Below the pieces are notes generated by a model, which was given only the letters and a program-made list of their open reading frames with translations, had not been told where the DNA came from and made no database searches. Positions 25,988 through 36,202 of a stretch of DNA of 64,000 bases are shown here, one piece after another (the first letter of the stretch is position 1; the number at the start of each line of letters is the position of its first letter). This DNA is from Pelagomonas calceolata (taxonomy: Eukaryota > Sar > Pelagophyceae > Pelagomonadales > Pelagomonadaceae). Location: contig CAKKNE010000005.1 in NCBI GenBank assembly GCA_918797485.1, positions 4,836,001 through 4,900,000 on the forward strand, given 5' to 3'. The translations under genes and the position numbers were made by a program.

Positions 25988-26240
25988 TTTCCCTATGATT
26001 TATTATCGGTCCCGGGTCCACGAACGGAATGGCCGGCGCGGTCGGCGGTCGCGCGGCCGCGTCGGGACGGCCGGCTGCTGTGCAGCCCTCGCGGCCTCGC
26101 CTAGGTAATTTTATGGGAAAATATTAGACGTGCGAGAGAAGTGGGCCCTGGCAGCTGCTCTCGAAAATGGGGACTTTGAGTGGCAAGGGGGGCGCGCCGG
26201 GTCGGATAATCTTGTACGAGAGACCAGCGCGCGAGTAACT
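25988..26240. other. Convergent spacer, AIM24-C / OSCA-like
   Basis: About 250 bp between two stop codons. I see nothing coding or repeated in it. Confidence 0.35.
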
Positions 26241-29200
26241 TCAGAGGCCGCCGCAGCCCATCGTGCCGCACGCGATGTCGTCCGAGTCGACGATCACGTC
26301 GTCGGTGCCGCCGAATAGCGACGGCTGGTCCGTCGCGTCCGCCGACGCGCCCTTGACGCGCTCGAGGAACGCGGCCGCGGCGTCGTCGTGGCGCTCGAGC
26401 CACGCGTTCACGGCCTCGAGCCGCGCCTCGACGTCCGTGTCCTTGTCGATCGGCGGCCCCGGCAGGGCGTCCCGATAAACCGGATGGTCTTCGGGTGGCA
26501 GCACCTGTGTGAAAATCAAAATTTTACGGCGCGTTCGTGCTGAATCATCGCGTCGACCTCCACGCCATCGACGCGACGCCTGCTCGATGGCGTGGCGATG
26601 CCGGTTCCTCGCCGCTCGACCGAGCCAGGACGGCCACGTCATCGCCGAGAAATGACTTAGTGAAGAATTGTCAGGTGCACCCGACACACTGGTTGATTTC
26701 CACACAGGGCAGCACCTCCGGCGCCTCGAAAAAGCGGTCGCGGTCGGCGAGGTGGGCCAGGGCATCACGCACCGTCTCCGCGTCGCGTCCGCGGTCGACC
26801 GCCGCCGCGCCCTGCAGCGGCATCCGCCCGCGCGACAGGCCGTGAAGGTTCCGCTTGGCGTAGCGCCGCCGGGCGATGTCCCGGTAGCGCTTCCACATGA
26901 GGAAGATGGGTATGCCGCCGAGCGCGGGATACCACCCCTTGCTGGTGCTGTTGAAGCAAATAATGCCAAGCTGGACGACCAGCGCGATGAAGAGCGCGGC
27001 GTGGGTCTGCGCGACGCCGTCGAACCAGAGCGAGCCGCGCGTGTCGAAGGGCATGGACTCGAGGCAGCAGAGCGCGTGCTTGCCGGCCTCGTACGCGGCC
27101 ACGAAGTAGAGGTAGCAGACGGCGCACGTGAACGGCGACACGGCCGCGTACGACGCGCCCACGAGCAGCGCGAACGCCTCCCAGCCGGCCGGCGCGCCCA
27201 CGTCGGCGTCGTCCGGCTCGAGTGACTCTTCGACGGACGCGTCCGAGGCGACCTTGGCCCGCTTTAGGAGCTTGTACTTGATGTACGGGACTACCCTGAG
27301 AGCGTCGGCCACCATGTCGCCGATCTGCATGAGGAAAATCGAGGCGAACGGCCACGCGTGGCGGGGCACCGCGCGCGCCATCAGCTTGAGCGCGATGCCG
27401 GGGTTGAACTTCTCGCCGCCTTCGAGGTCGTAGGCCTCGTCGGTGTCCTCGTCCTCCGCGGTGTCGCACGCGCCCTCGCAGACCCAGGCCTCGTTCGTGA
27501 TGTCGGCCCAGGTGACGGAGAGCAAATACGCGCCGAACGCGACGATCCAGAAGAAGATCGAGTAGTCCCGCGCGACGGACCCCTGGAGCTTCGACTCGCT
27601 CCACAAACTGTTGAACATGCGGTTCGTGTTGTACAAGATGACGGCCACGTAGTCGAAGAGCCAGTCCTGGAAGTAGGCCGGCACGAAGCCGGCGATCAGG
27701 TCCCAGAGCAGCGCGTTGTCCGTGGGCTCGCCGTCGTCGTCGGTGGCGTACTTCTCGCAGAGCGCCTCGAAGTTGACGGCGAAGATCTGTGCGCAAATGA
27801 ACCAGTGACTCGGGCGGTCCCAGGGAACCGCACCTCCACGCCGTCGAGTAAGCGTCGCGAAATATTGATTCGCGCACCGGCAACCACCGCGACGATCGCC
27901 GAGTAGCCGAACCAGACGCCCAGCTTGATGAGCCGACCGGCGTTCATCCGGTCCGCCTTCTCGCCGTGCTCCTCGTCGAGCGTCTCGAGCTCGCCCCAAT
28001 CTATGTCTCTCGGCTCCGGGAGGGGCGTCACCTCCATTGGCGGAGGCTTCCGCTTGGTCCAGCCGCAGCCCTGCACGCCCGTTAGGTAATAGCCGGCCGT
28101 CTCCAGCGCGACGACCAAGCGGCCGCGCTGTTCCTGCTTCCGGTGCGGCTTGTCCTCGCGGTACGTCGGCCCCTTGTGAGCCGCGTCCGCGGCGTCCGAC
28201 GCCCCCAGCGGGCAGTTCGCGGCGGCCTGGGCGATCTCGAGGCTCGAGAAGACGACGATCGCCGACCCGCCGTTCGGAGACGCCTCGGCCGCGTGGTCCG
28301 CGACGGCCTTGCGCGCCTCCTCGCAGCGGCGCCGCGCGTCCGCGGGCGACGCCGCCTCGTCCTGGATCCGGTGCTCGACGAACGAGCAGCAGCAGATGCA
28401 GCCGTCGATGCACTTGGCGCAGCTCCGCTGGCACTTCTCCATCTTCTTCTCCTCGCTTTCCCAGCGCTCGTACAGCGCCTGCCGCCACTCGGCCCGCTCG
28501 ACCTCCTTGAGGGCCTCGCGGAACGCCTGGACGCGGCCGCGCGCGCCGCCGTCGCCGCCGAATAAGTCGGCCAGCCGGTCCTTCACCGACTCCTGCCGCG
28601 CCTCGGCCGCCGCGACGGTCCGCGTCGACGCGCCGGCGGCCTTGAGCTCCGCGACGCGCGCGGCGGCCGCGTCGGCGCCCGCGGCCGCCCCCCCCTCCAC
28701 GTCCTTCACCGCGCGCGCGGCCTCGCTCAGGTGGCGACACGGCACGACGCGGACGACGCTTCCCTGCGCCGCGAAGACGCCCTCGAAGAACGCCTCGAGC
28801 GCGGCCGGGGCGCGCAGGTCCGCGCGCAGGCCCGTCATCGCGACGGCGTAGTGGTGCGGCGGCGCGTCCTCCGCCGCGGCGCGGATGGTGTCCGTGGCCT
28901 CCTCGTCGTGCGCGTCGATGATCCGATACGCGGCCCAGTGGCCGAGGTACAGCGCCAGCACCGCGATCCAGAGCTGCCACGTCGCCGTGTTGCCCTCGCT
29001 GCACATGACGTTCTCGAGCGAGATGCGGTCGAACCCCGGCGACCGGGCCCGGCCCCAGCCCGCGCTTTTGACCTTGACCTCGCAGACGGGCTCGCATTCT
29101 TTTCCTTCGCTTATCAGCCCCTCACATTTAGCGCTTATACTTGATGAGCCACACCCCGTGCCACATGCGGGCACCGATAGTCCTGTAGCATATCCCCCCC

Positions 29201-30284
29201 CTTGACTGACATAGATCGTGCCCATGCTTCCCCAATTATTCGGTTCATAGTCGATACCCAGCATATCACAACAAAGCTCATAGGTGATTTCCGACGGATT
29301 GTGGAAATGGGCTTCCGACCCCGTCCAACAATATTGTTCCCCTTCGCCGCAAACCTCCATCGCCGAATCCCATCCAGAGCTAGGGTGGTTTTGCCATTCG
29401 CAGCACGGGTTCACGCCCGTGCAGTCGGGTGCTTCCTCCACTACCGTTCGTTCTGGGAACCACCCGCATCTCTTCGGGTCCAGCGCGTAGACGCACGCAA
29501 GCGGCACGGCCAGCAACGCCCAGACCTCCAGACACGCGAGCCGCATCCGGATCCGCCGCACGTGCAGCTCCGCGTCGACGCCGCCCCGCGCGCGCGCGCT
29601 CGCCGCGTCCAGCTCGAAGGTCTCGTGCGTCCACGCGCGCAAGCTCGTCGCCGTGCCGACCTTTCCCTCCGGGTCCGCCGGCGCGACGACGGCGCCCGCG
29701 CCCGCGCCGGCGACGTAGCGCGCGAAGAGCAGCGCCATGACGCCCGACTTGAGCGTCACCTCGAAGACGACCGCCGCGAAGCCGACGACGTCCTCCGGCA
29801 GCTCCTCCTCGTAGACGACGAGCCAGACGACGAGCCACACGCAGAGGCTCACGAGGGCGAGGGCCGCGAGGTGCAGCTTGAGCTGCGCCCGCCAGGTGCC
29901 CTTCTTGCGCGTGCCCGCCCGCTCGGCCTTCAGGTCGCGGCGGACCGAGAACGCGATGGCCCCGAGCGCCAGCGCGAAGGCCAGCGCGGCGCCGAGGACG
30001 AGCCAGAGCCACGCGTCGCCGTCGCCGCCGTCGCCGCCGTCGCCGTCGCCGGCGCCGCCGTCGCCAGACTCCGCCGCCTCGTACCACTCGCAGATATTCG
30101 GAATGCCGTTGTGTTTTGCCCCTGCGCACTCTTCTTGCGTCGTGTGCTCGGTGCACGAAGTTCTGGTTATAGGTGTTTGAAAGTCGCCTGTGACTTCGTT
30201 TGCACATCTCGTAAGACTGTATGGATTCTTGCAATCACAACCGGGATACGGGTGCTCGTTTTTTGATGGCGCGGGCGTCGCCAT
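26241..30284 (-). CDS. OSCA/TMEM63 (CSC1-like) mechanosensitive channel homologue
   Basis: Exons 30284-27885, 27786-26716 and 26504-26241; spliced 1244 aa, all phase 0. OSCA/TMEM63 proteins are mechanically or osmotically gated cation channels of the plasma or endomembrane. An extracellular Cys-bearing N-terminus precedes the first membrane helix WLWLVLGAALAFALALGAIA. Then come several helices, a cytosolic region with the hallmark PLPEPRDIDWGELETLDEEH just before LIKLGVWFGYSAIVAVV, and the pore-region helices (YSIFFWIVAFGAYLLSVTW; WEAFALLVGASYAAVSPF; LFIALVVQLGIICF). A Cys-rich cytosolic cluster CQRSCAKCIDGCICCCSF lies near residue 640. The length exceeds the usual 750-900 aa because of the N-terminal extracellular domains. 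Confidence 0.82.
26505..26715 (-). mobile_element. Introner element, intron 2 of the OSCA-like gene
   Basis: Perfect duplications GGCAGCAC at 26497-26504 and 26708-26715 (GTGCTGCC in gene sense). Full TIRs (left end CTGTGTGAAAATCAA) and long core, inverted relative to the gene. Excision joins FFEAPE|VLPPEDH. Confidence 0.94.
27787..27884 (-). mobile_element. Decayed introner, intron 1 of the OSCA-like gene
   Basis: Left end CTGTGCGCAAATGAACCAG, right end TTGATTCGCGCACCGG, about 98 bp. Target duplications are no longer recognisable (GTTGCCGG against ATCTTCGC in gene sense). Excision at GT (27884) and AG (27787) joins AIVAV|IFAVNFEAL in frame. Confidence 0.75.
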
Positions 30285-30667
30285 TGTGGTCCGGCTCTTT
30301 GGCGCGCGGTCGGCGCTGCCCCGTCGCCCTGTTTCTCTCGGCCCCTGCTCCCGCGCGAGGAGGAGGCAGGCGCTGGTCCGCTGGTCCCCTCCACGCCGCG
30401 GCGATTCTGGGGCCTGGGCAGCTTCCGCTGCCCCGGGCCGGGCGGGGACACATAAGTGCTTCAAATGCGAATCTTTCTCGCCGCAGTCGTCCGCGACGGG
30501 CCGTCGTCACGGCGACGGCGTGCGCGGGGTTTCGCAGGCATGGGGGGGTACGTACCAAGGTAGGTATCACGTTTCTGCTCTCCTCGCGCTGGGGGCAGCC
30601 AGCGCTCTACGACAGCGACCAAAAAACGTGCCAGCGGCGCGGCGGTTAGCAGGAGGACCGCAGCAAA
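30285..30667. other. Divergent spacer, OSCA-like / Tudor-like
   Basis: About 380 bp between two start codons. Nothing coding is convincing, and there is no GCTAGC palindrome. Confidence 0.35.
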
Positions 30668-32134
30668 ATGGACACCAAGAAGCCGTCGAAGAAGCCCGCC
30701 AAGAAGCCGACCGCGGCCAAGGGCAGGCAGGGCCCGCGGCCGCCCGGCGGCGAAAAGCGCTGGGTCCGCGCCTGCCTCGAGCTCTGCGGGGGCAGCTTCG
30801 AGGCCCCGATCCGGTGCAAGACGTGGCGCGAGGCGTTCACGCGGCTCGAGGCCGCGCGCGCGGACTTCGTGCGGGACACGACGCGCAAGGCGGGGAGCTA
30901 CGAGGCCGACGCGCGCTGGGCGCCGCCGCCGACGCTCCCCTTCGGCGGCGAGACGTGGACGAGGCGGGAGCCGCCGGACGCCCTCCGCGTCGCCTTCGAG
31001 CGCTGCGGCCTGCTCTTCCCGGACCTGGTCGACGGCGCGGGCGACCCGCAGACGGACACCTTCCCGGTAGGGGTGGCGATTTACGATCGCGACTGGGACG
31101 CAGTCGAGGAGGACGACGGCGCCTGCTCCTACGTGCTGGGCAAGGCCGGCGCCGGGAACGCGGCCCTCGCGGAGTCGCTCTACAAGCTCGCGGCCGCGAC
31201 GGGCTCCAAGGCCCTCGAGACGCTCGAGGACGACGACGTGCATCAATTGGTTGGCAAGGTGCGCACAGTCCGGCAGCTCCTGGAGGCGGGCCCGTCGCCC
31301 GTGCTGGCGGACGCCTCGAGCAAGCTGCTCCGGGGGCGGTGCCTCGAGCTCATGGTGACGAAGGCGATCGCGGACTGCGACGCGTTCGTCGCGTTCTGCG
31401 CGTCGCGCCTGACGCCGGCCCAGGGGCTCAAGGTCGTGCGGGACGCCGTGCAGTCGCTGGGCTACAACGGGGACAGCCTGCGCGAGACGTGCGCGGACTG
31501 CGACGGCGCCGTGCGGCTCGCCGCGGTCGCGCCGGAGGACAACGACGGCGACGTGTACGTCGTCGGCGCGGACGCCGTGGCGCGGAAACTGCGGGAGGCC
31601 GCCGCCGCCGTCGCGGGCGGCGGCGTCCCGGAGTTTCCGCTGGCCTTCGCCGAGACGGACGTCGAGGCGTTCCTCAAGGATGTGCTGCGGCGGGAGGACG
31701 GGGCGCTGCGGGAGGCCATCCGCAGGGAGCTCCGGGCCGCCGAGGGCCTGCCCGAGCGACCGACGCCGCGGAAGGGCGCGCGCGTTTTGGCACCCTGGAC
31801 CGACGGCACGCTGTACGCGGCCAAGGTGACGGCGGTCGAGGGCGCGTCCGTGTCTCTCGTCTTCGACGACGGCGACACGCGCGACGGCGTCGCGTGGGCG
31901 GCCTGCGAGCTTCCGGACTTCCTCGACGACGACGCCGTCGATTCGGACGACGACGACGAATCCGACGGGAACGACGACGTCGTGCCCCTTGGGCTGTCGC
32001 TGAGCGACCGCATGAGCCTCTTCCCCGGCGCCGGGCTGAAGGACGGCTCCAACGACCACGAGGGCCACATGGCCTGCGTCTACGTCGCGCCGACGTGGGC
32101 GCTGCTCCTGCTCTACAAGACGGCGTCCTGCTGA
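30668..32134 (+). CDS. Hypothetical protein with C-terminal Tudor-like domain, 488 aa
   Basis: The N-terminus is basic and Lys-rich (MDTKKPSKKPAKKPTAAKG), a likely nuclear signal. Residues 35-370 contain no domain I can name; a Cys-bearing segment GRCLELMVTKAIADCDAFVA and a helical region AAVAGGGVPEFPLAFAETDV are notable. Residues about 370-425 (RKGARVLAPWTDGTLYAAKV then VFDDGDTRDGV) match a Tudor/SMN-like reader, which binds methylated Arg or Lys. An acidic run follows (DDDAVDSDDDDESDGNDD). A nuclear methyl-reader role is inference. Confidence 0.6.
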   Translation: MDTKKPSKKPAKKPTAAKGRQGPRPPGGEKRWVRACLELCGGSFEAPIRCKTWREAFTRLEAARADFVRDTTRKAGSYEADARWAPPPTLPFGGETWTRREPPDALRVAFERCGLLFPDLVDGAGDPQTDTFPVGVAIYDRDWDAVEEDDGACSYVLGKAGAGNAALAESLYKLAAATGSKALETLEDDDVHQLVGKVRTVRQLLEAGPSPVLADASSKLLRGRCLELMVTKAIADCDAFVAFCASRLTPAQGLKVVRDAVQSLGYNGDSLRETCADCDGAVRLAAVAPEDNDGDVYVVGADAVARKLREAAAAVAGGGVPEFPLAFAETDVEAFLKDVLRREDGALREAIRRELRAAEGLPERPTPRKGARVLAPWTDGTLYAAKVTAVEGASVSLVFDDGDTRDGVAWAACELPDFLDDDAVDSDDDDESDGNDDVVPLGLSLSDRMSLFPGAGLKDGSNDHEGHMACVYVAPTWALLLLYKTASC

Positions 32135-32216
32135 ACGTCGAATTCCCTTCCCTCCCCCCGTTCAAGTTAGATTAATTCGAAGACCACCTTTACCTCTGAC
32201 TTAGGGCGAACTGGAG

Positions 32217-33191
32217 CTAGCCCCGGTCCTTGCGCTCCGCGTGGCCGCGCGACCGCGTCCGCGCGTCGGGCCAGCCCATGTACTCGTCGTCGTCGTCGTC
32301 GTTCGCGGCGCGGCGCGGGGCGCCGGCCCGCGAGTCGTCGTCGCGCGAGTCCTGGGGGGAGTCGCGCGGCGACCGGCGGCGAGCGGTTCGGCGCTCGGTC
32401 CGGCGCGACGGCGCCTCGTCCTCGTCGCGGCCGATGGCGAGGCGCCGCGGTGCCTCGTCCTCGTCGCCGCGGCGCCCGGAGCGGCGCGCCGAGGCCGGCG
32501 CCTCGGCTTCGTCGCCGCGCCGCCCGGAGCTCCGGCGCGACGCGTCCTCGCGGCGGCCGGACCGCGTCCGGCGCGGCGCCTCGGCCTCTTCCTCGCGGCG
32601 GCGCGAGGTGGAGGACCGCGACGGGTTGCGCGGCGCGGTGGCGACGTCGCCCGCCCGCCGCCGGTCGCCGCGGCGCACGGGCTTCCGCTCGTCGTCGGCC
32701 CCGCGGAGCCGCCGGCCCTGCGTGACGGGCCGCGGCCGGTCCTCCCCGAGCAGGCGGCTGTTCTCCTTGCCCGCGCCCTGCGCGAGGTCGCGCAGGAACT
32801 CCTTGTCGGAGGGCTCGAGCCGCACCAGCGCCTCGCCGTACTCCTCCCGGGCCTTCTCGTCGACGGCCGTGATGGGCTTGAGCTCGTCGCCGTCGAGGAC
32901 CATGAGCTCGCTGCCCGGGTTGAAGTCCTCCCCGTCCGCGGCGTCGCCGTCGGGCAGCGCGTCGCCGTCGACGGCCTCCGGCACGCGCAGTCGCGGCGGC
33001 TCCGGGACCTTGGGGCAGCCCGCGAACTTCGGGTGCGCCTCGAGCTCCTCGATGAGCTGCTGGTTCTCGTAGACTTGCGCGGCCATCTCGTGGATCTGCG
33101 CCATGAGCGCGCGGACCTCGGGGTCGTCCTCCTCGTCCGCCTCCGCCCGGCGCCGGGCGCTGGCGGGGCGCTTCTTCGGCTTGCCGAACAT
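32217..33191 (-). CDS. Low-complexity charged hypothetical protein, 324 aa
   Basis: MFGKPKKRPASARRRAEADE starts at the ATG at 33191. Residues 25-60 form an amphipathic helix (DPEVRALMAQIHEMAAQVYE) and the next 90 residues are acidic with GSELMVLDGDELKPITAV. From about 150 it is Arg/Asp/Ser-rich, with repeated GRRGDEAEAPA-like units in tandem, giving a diverged coding repeat. Likely disordered and nuclear by composition. Not recognised. The frame downstream of 33191 has no better ATG. Confidence 0.5.
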   Translation of the reverse strand: MFGKPKKRPASARRRAEADEEDDPEVRALMAQIHEMAAQVYENQQLIEELEAHPKFAGCPKVPEPPRLRVPEAVDGDALPDGDAADGEDFNPGSELMVLDGDELKPITAVDEKAREEYGEALVRLEPSDKEFLRDLAQGAGKENSRLLGEDRPRPVTQGRRLRGADDERKPVRRGDRRRAGDVATAPRNPSRSSTSRRREEEAEAPRRTRSGRREDASRRSSGRRGDEAEAPASARRSGRRGDEDEAPRRLAIGRDEDEAPSRRTERRTARRRSPRDSPQDSRDDDSRAGAPRRAANDDDDDEYMGWPDARTRSRGHAERKDRG

Positions 33192-33534
33192 CGCGTGCGG
33201 CCGGCGCCGGCTCTGGCTCAGACAGACACGGTGTGTGCACACGCTGTGCGGCGACGCGCTAGCTGTGGTGGGCCGCGCGTGCCAAGCTGTGCGCTTAGGA
33301 CCGCACAATGCGGCCGTATGTGTAGAGACTGGCAGTCCGCGCGTCGACGGGCAGCCCAAAAAAGTTAAAATTGGCACACCGGCTGAACGCCAGCCCCGCA
33401 CTCACCGCCGGCGCGGCGCGCGGGATATTTCCTCGCTTCAAGGGACCGAGGCTCTTTCTTCCTCGGGGGGACAGTCATGCCTCGTATTTTTTTTTCTAGC
33501 AATCACAAAACTACATATTAAACTGAGAGGAGGG
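33192..33534. other. Intergenic spacer between two minus-strand genes
   Basis: About 340 bp. A microsatellite-like T run lies near 33487. No gene or palindrome seen. Confidence 0.3.
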
Positions 33535-34060
33535 CTACCAGTCGTCGTCCTCGGACTCGTCCTCGTCCTCGTACTCATCCTCCTCCTCCTCCTCGTCGTA
33601 CTCGTCCTCGTCGTCCTCATCGTCTTCATCCTCATCGTATTCGTCCTCGTCCTCGTCGTCATATTCCTCGTCGTCGTCTTCGTCCTCGTCGTACTCGTCG
33701 TACTCTTCATCATCGTCGTCCTCCAGGTCCTCGTCGTCGTCGTAGTGATCACACTCGTCGTCGTCCTCCTCGTCCTCGTCATCGTCGTCGTAGTGATCAC
33801 ACTCGTCGTCGTCGTCGTCCTCCTCCTCCTCGACGTCATCTAGCTCCTCGTCCTCGTCCTCAGCAGCAGTGTCTTCGTCGTCCTCGTCGACTGCCTCCTG
33901 CGAGTCCTCGTCCTCGCCGTCGTAGGCCTCGTCCTCGTCCTCGTCGGATTCGTCGTCCGAGCCTTCCTCCTCCGCCGCGTCGGCGTCAGCATCCTCGTCC
34001 TCGTCCTCCTCGTCCTCGTCCTCGTCCTCCTCGTCGTCCTCGTCCTCGTCCTCGTCCCAG
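33535..34060. repeat. Coding GAC/GAG simple-sequence tract
   Basis: About 525 bp of TCG/TCC/TCA triplets (GAC/GAG/GAT in the gene). Two copies of CGTAGTGATCACACTCGTCG at 33738 and 33789 show local duplication inside the tract. Confidence 0.8.
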
Positions 34061-34710
34061 GCCGCACCGTCGTCGCCCGCGTCGCGCCGCATTGCCGCTC
34101 GCCGCAGCGACCCGCGCTCGGCCTTCAGCGCCTTGCCCCCGAAGATCGAGTCGACGTCCTTCGACGACGCCGCCGCCGCCGCGTACCTGCCGAGGCCCTC
34201 GCGCCGCAGGAACGCGTCCGACACGGAGGCGTACTTGTCGAAGGGCTTGTCGAGGAAGGCGTCGGCCTCGGCCGGCGCCAGCCCGTAGTAGCGGTGGCGC
34301 GCCTGGAACTCCTGCGACCGTGGGTCCGCGGCGCGCCGCTGGAACGCGCGTCGCACGTCGCGCCGGTCGGCGCCCGCGACCCAGTACGGCGCCAGCACGT
34401 CGGCGCAGAGCCGCTGCCAGCCGTAGCGGCTCGCGCACGCGAGCGGCGGCGCGTACGTGTCCAGCAGGTCCAGCATCTCGAAGCCCGTCAGCGCGGCGCG
34501 GCGGCCCGAGCCCGTCGCGAGGAGCCGCGCCGCGACGGCCTCGCGCGGCGGCCGGCGCCGCTGCGGCGGTGGTGGCGGTTGTGGCGGTTGTGGCGGCGGC
34601 GCGTCGGCGCCGCCGCGCAGCTTGAGCGGCACCGGCGCCGTCGCCCGCGGCCGCACGGCCGACAGGGGCGCGAGGAGCAGGCACGCAGCGATGAGTTTTT
34701 GCATGGTCAT
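33535..34710 (-). CDS. Secreted or endomembrane protein with long acidic tail, 391 aa
   Basis: MTMQKLIAACLLLAPLSAVR (ATG at 34710 or 34704) is a signal peptide. A Pro-rich stretch precedes a compact domain, residues 55-190: FEMLDLLDTYAPPLACASRY, then DRRDVRRAFQRRAADPRSQE and ADAFLDKPFDKYASV. The last 170 residues are almost only Asp and Glu with some Tyr, Ser and Cys. The acidic tail comes from a GAC/GAG-rich simple-sequence tract at 33535-34060, so its length may be polymorphic. Calcium or cation buffering is possible, as in other acidic luminal proteins, but not shown. Confidence 0.6.
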   Translation of the reverse strand: MTMQKLIAACLLLAPLSAVRPRATAPVPLKLRGGADAPPPQPPQPPPPPQRRRPPREAVAARLLATGSGRRAALTGFEMLDLLDTYAPPLACASRYGWQRLCADVLAPYWVAGADRRDVRRAFQRRAADPRSQEFQARHRYYGLAPAEADAFLDKPFDKYASVSDAFLRREGLGRYAAAAASSKDVDSIFGGKALKAERGSLRRAAMRRDAGDDGAAWDEDEDEDDEEDEDEDEEDEDEDADADAAEEEGSDDESDEDEDEAYDGEDEDSQEAVDEDDEDTAAEDEDEELDDVEEEEDDDDDECDHYDDDDEDEEDDDECDHYDDDEDLEDDDDEEYDEYDEDEDDDEEYDDEDEDEYDEDEDDEDDEDEYDEEEEEDEYEDEDESEDDDW

Positions 34711-35183
34711 TTGTCTGGGCGCGTCGGCGAGCCTTCAAAAAATGCCGCGCGCGTTTGCGAGCGTTCAACAAATGCCGCGCGCGTTTGCTGCAACAAGCTG
34801 TCCGTACGGGCTCCAGGTGTTTGAGCTTTGCAGCCACTTTGGAGCGCTGAGCGTAGCGCTGCCGCTCAAGTCTGAAAGGTGATTATATAATATTGCGTTC
34901 TTGACGCGATTGGGCGTGCATAAACCCGCTTTTAAGGCGTCGCGCTTCCGCAAAGATTGTGTCCTAGTGCCTTACCGCTAGCAGCCGTGCTTGGGCTCAA
35001 GGTGTGTGTTAGCTAGGTCCTGCGTGGCTAGCGACGTCTGGAGATCGAGAAAACAATTGATCCTAACGCCACCACAGCCGTTGGGCATCACTAGCCATCC
35101 GCATCCATTTCACGCCAAGCAATTACCAGCGGACACCTCATCAGAGACGCCATCGACGCGAGCCCGAAGACGCATAGATCACA
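34711..35183. other. Divergent promoter region
   Basis: Contains a short tandem repeat AATGCCGCGCGCGTTTGC at 34740 and 34770, and the palindrome at 34963. A lower-GC stretch at about 34880-34960. No gene seen. Confidence 0.4.
34963..34982. repeat. GCTAGC near-palindrome, short form
   Basis: CCTAGTGCCTTACCGCTAGC, 20 bp. It lies about 255 bp upstream of the acidic-tail gene and 200 bp upstream of the plastid membrane gene. Confidence 0.55.
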
Positions 35184-36143
35184 ATGAGACGAACAGCCAG
35201 GATAAGCGCCTTGCTCCTCTGCGCGGCGCACGCGCTCGTCGCGCCGCCCGCGCGGCGCTGCCGGCCGACCGCGCGGCGGGCCGACCGCGTCGAGGAGGTG
35301 CAGGAGGTGACGAGCGACGACCCGCTCGTCCAGCGCATCGCGGCCGAGGTCGCGGAGATCAACAACGGCGCGTCGATGGACGCGCTCCTCAACCCCGCGA
35401 AGCTTATTAATGTGGAGCGCGAGCTCATCGAGCTGCGGGCGCGGCGCGACGCCGGCGATTCTTCATCTGATCTGCTCAAGCAGATCGAGAAGAAGGAGAG
35501 CGTGGCCTACGTCGAGAAGCGCGCGGTCATGCGCGACTGGCTCAAGGCGCTGTTCCGCGGCCAGGCGTACGCGACGATCGGCCTGAGCTTCCTGCTGTCC
35601 TACGACCTCATCCCCTTCGTGGATTTGGATTTGAGCATCCGCGTGCTCGGCTTCTGGTCGTGGTGGCTCTTCACGGTGCCGTCCTTACGAAGCATCAAGC
35701 CGCTGCCCGCGCCGGAGAAGAAGGCGCTCGACGCGGCCTTCTTGGCCACGCTCGTCGCGTCGCTCGCGGCTCCTTTTGCAACCAAGGACCCGGGCGCCAT
35801 CTGGTGGGTCGACGCGGTAGTCGTCGGCGCGTGCTACGCGTACGGCTACCTCGCGCCCGAGTCCGCCGACAGCGACGACGACGACGTCTTCGACTCGAAG
35901 ACGGGCGTCGGCGGCGGCGCCTTCGGCCAGCAGCTCTGGCGCTCCGTCAAGTGGGCCGGGCGGGCCCTCGACTTCGGCGCGGGCCAGGAGCGCGGCGCGC
36001 GGTCCGACGAGGCGTCCGCCGTCGAGAAGGCCCTCGAGCGGACCGTCTCGCAGAAGGCGGAGCGCGTCGCCGCCGAGGACGACGAGGCCGGCGAGGAGGT
36101 CGCCGCCGACGGCTCAGGGACCTACGAGGGGTACGCGCCCTAG
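35184..36143 (+). CDS. Putative plastid membrane protein, 319 aa
   Basis: MRRTARISALLLCAAHALVA is a signal peptide, followed by an Arg-rich transit-like segment (PPARRCRPTARRADR), so plastid targeting is likely. Residues 40-115 are a charged helix (QRIAAEVAEINNGASMDALL). Four hydrophobic segments follow: AYATIGLSFLLSYDLIPFVD, VLGFWSWWLFTVP, AAFLATLVASLAAPF and WWVDAVVVGACYAYGYLAP. An acidic cytosol- or stroma-facing tail closes the protein. I do not recognise the family. Confidence 0.6.
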   Translation: MRRTARISALLLCAAHALVAPPARRCRPTARRADRVEEVQEVTSDDPLVQRIAAEVAEINNGASMDALLNPAKLINVERELIELRARRDAGDSSSDLLKQIEKKESVAYVEKRAVMRDWLKALFRGQAYATIGLSFLLSYDLIPFVDLDLSIRVLGFWSWWLFTVPSLRSIKPLPAPEKKALDAAFLATLVASLAAPFATKDPGAIWWVDAVVVGACYAYGYLAPESADSDDDDVFDSKTGVGGGAFGQQLWRSVKWAGRALDFGAGQERGARSDEASAVEKALERTVSQKAERVAAEDDEAGEEVAADGSGTYEGYAP

Positions 36144-36202
36144 TGGGGGATATTAAGTGGTCTTCGAATTTATCATGATCCGCGGGCAACAAAGTACCCG
36201 CC

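Noticed and set aside
33535-34060. Triplet tract as a non-coding satellite
   Set aside because: The tract stays in one frame as Asp/Glu behind a signal peptide and globular domain, so it is a coding repeat.
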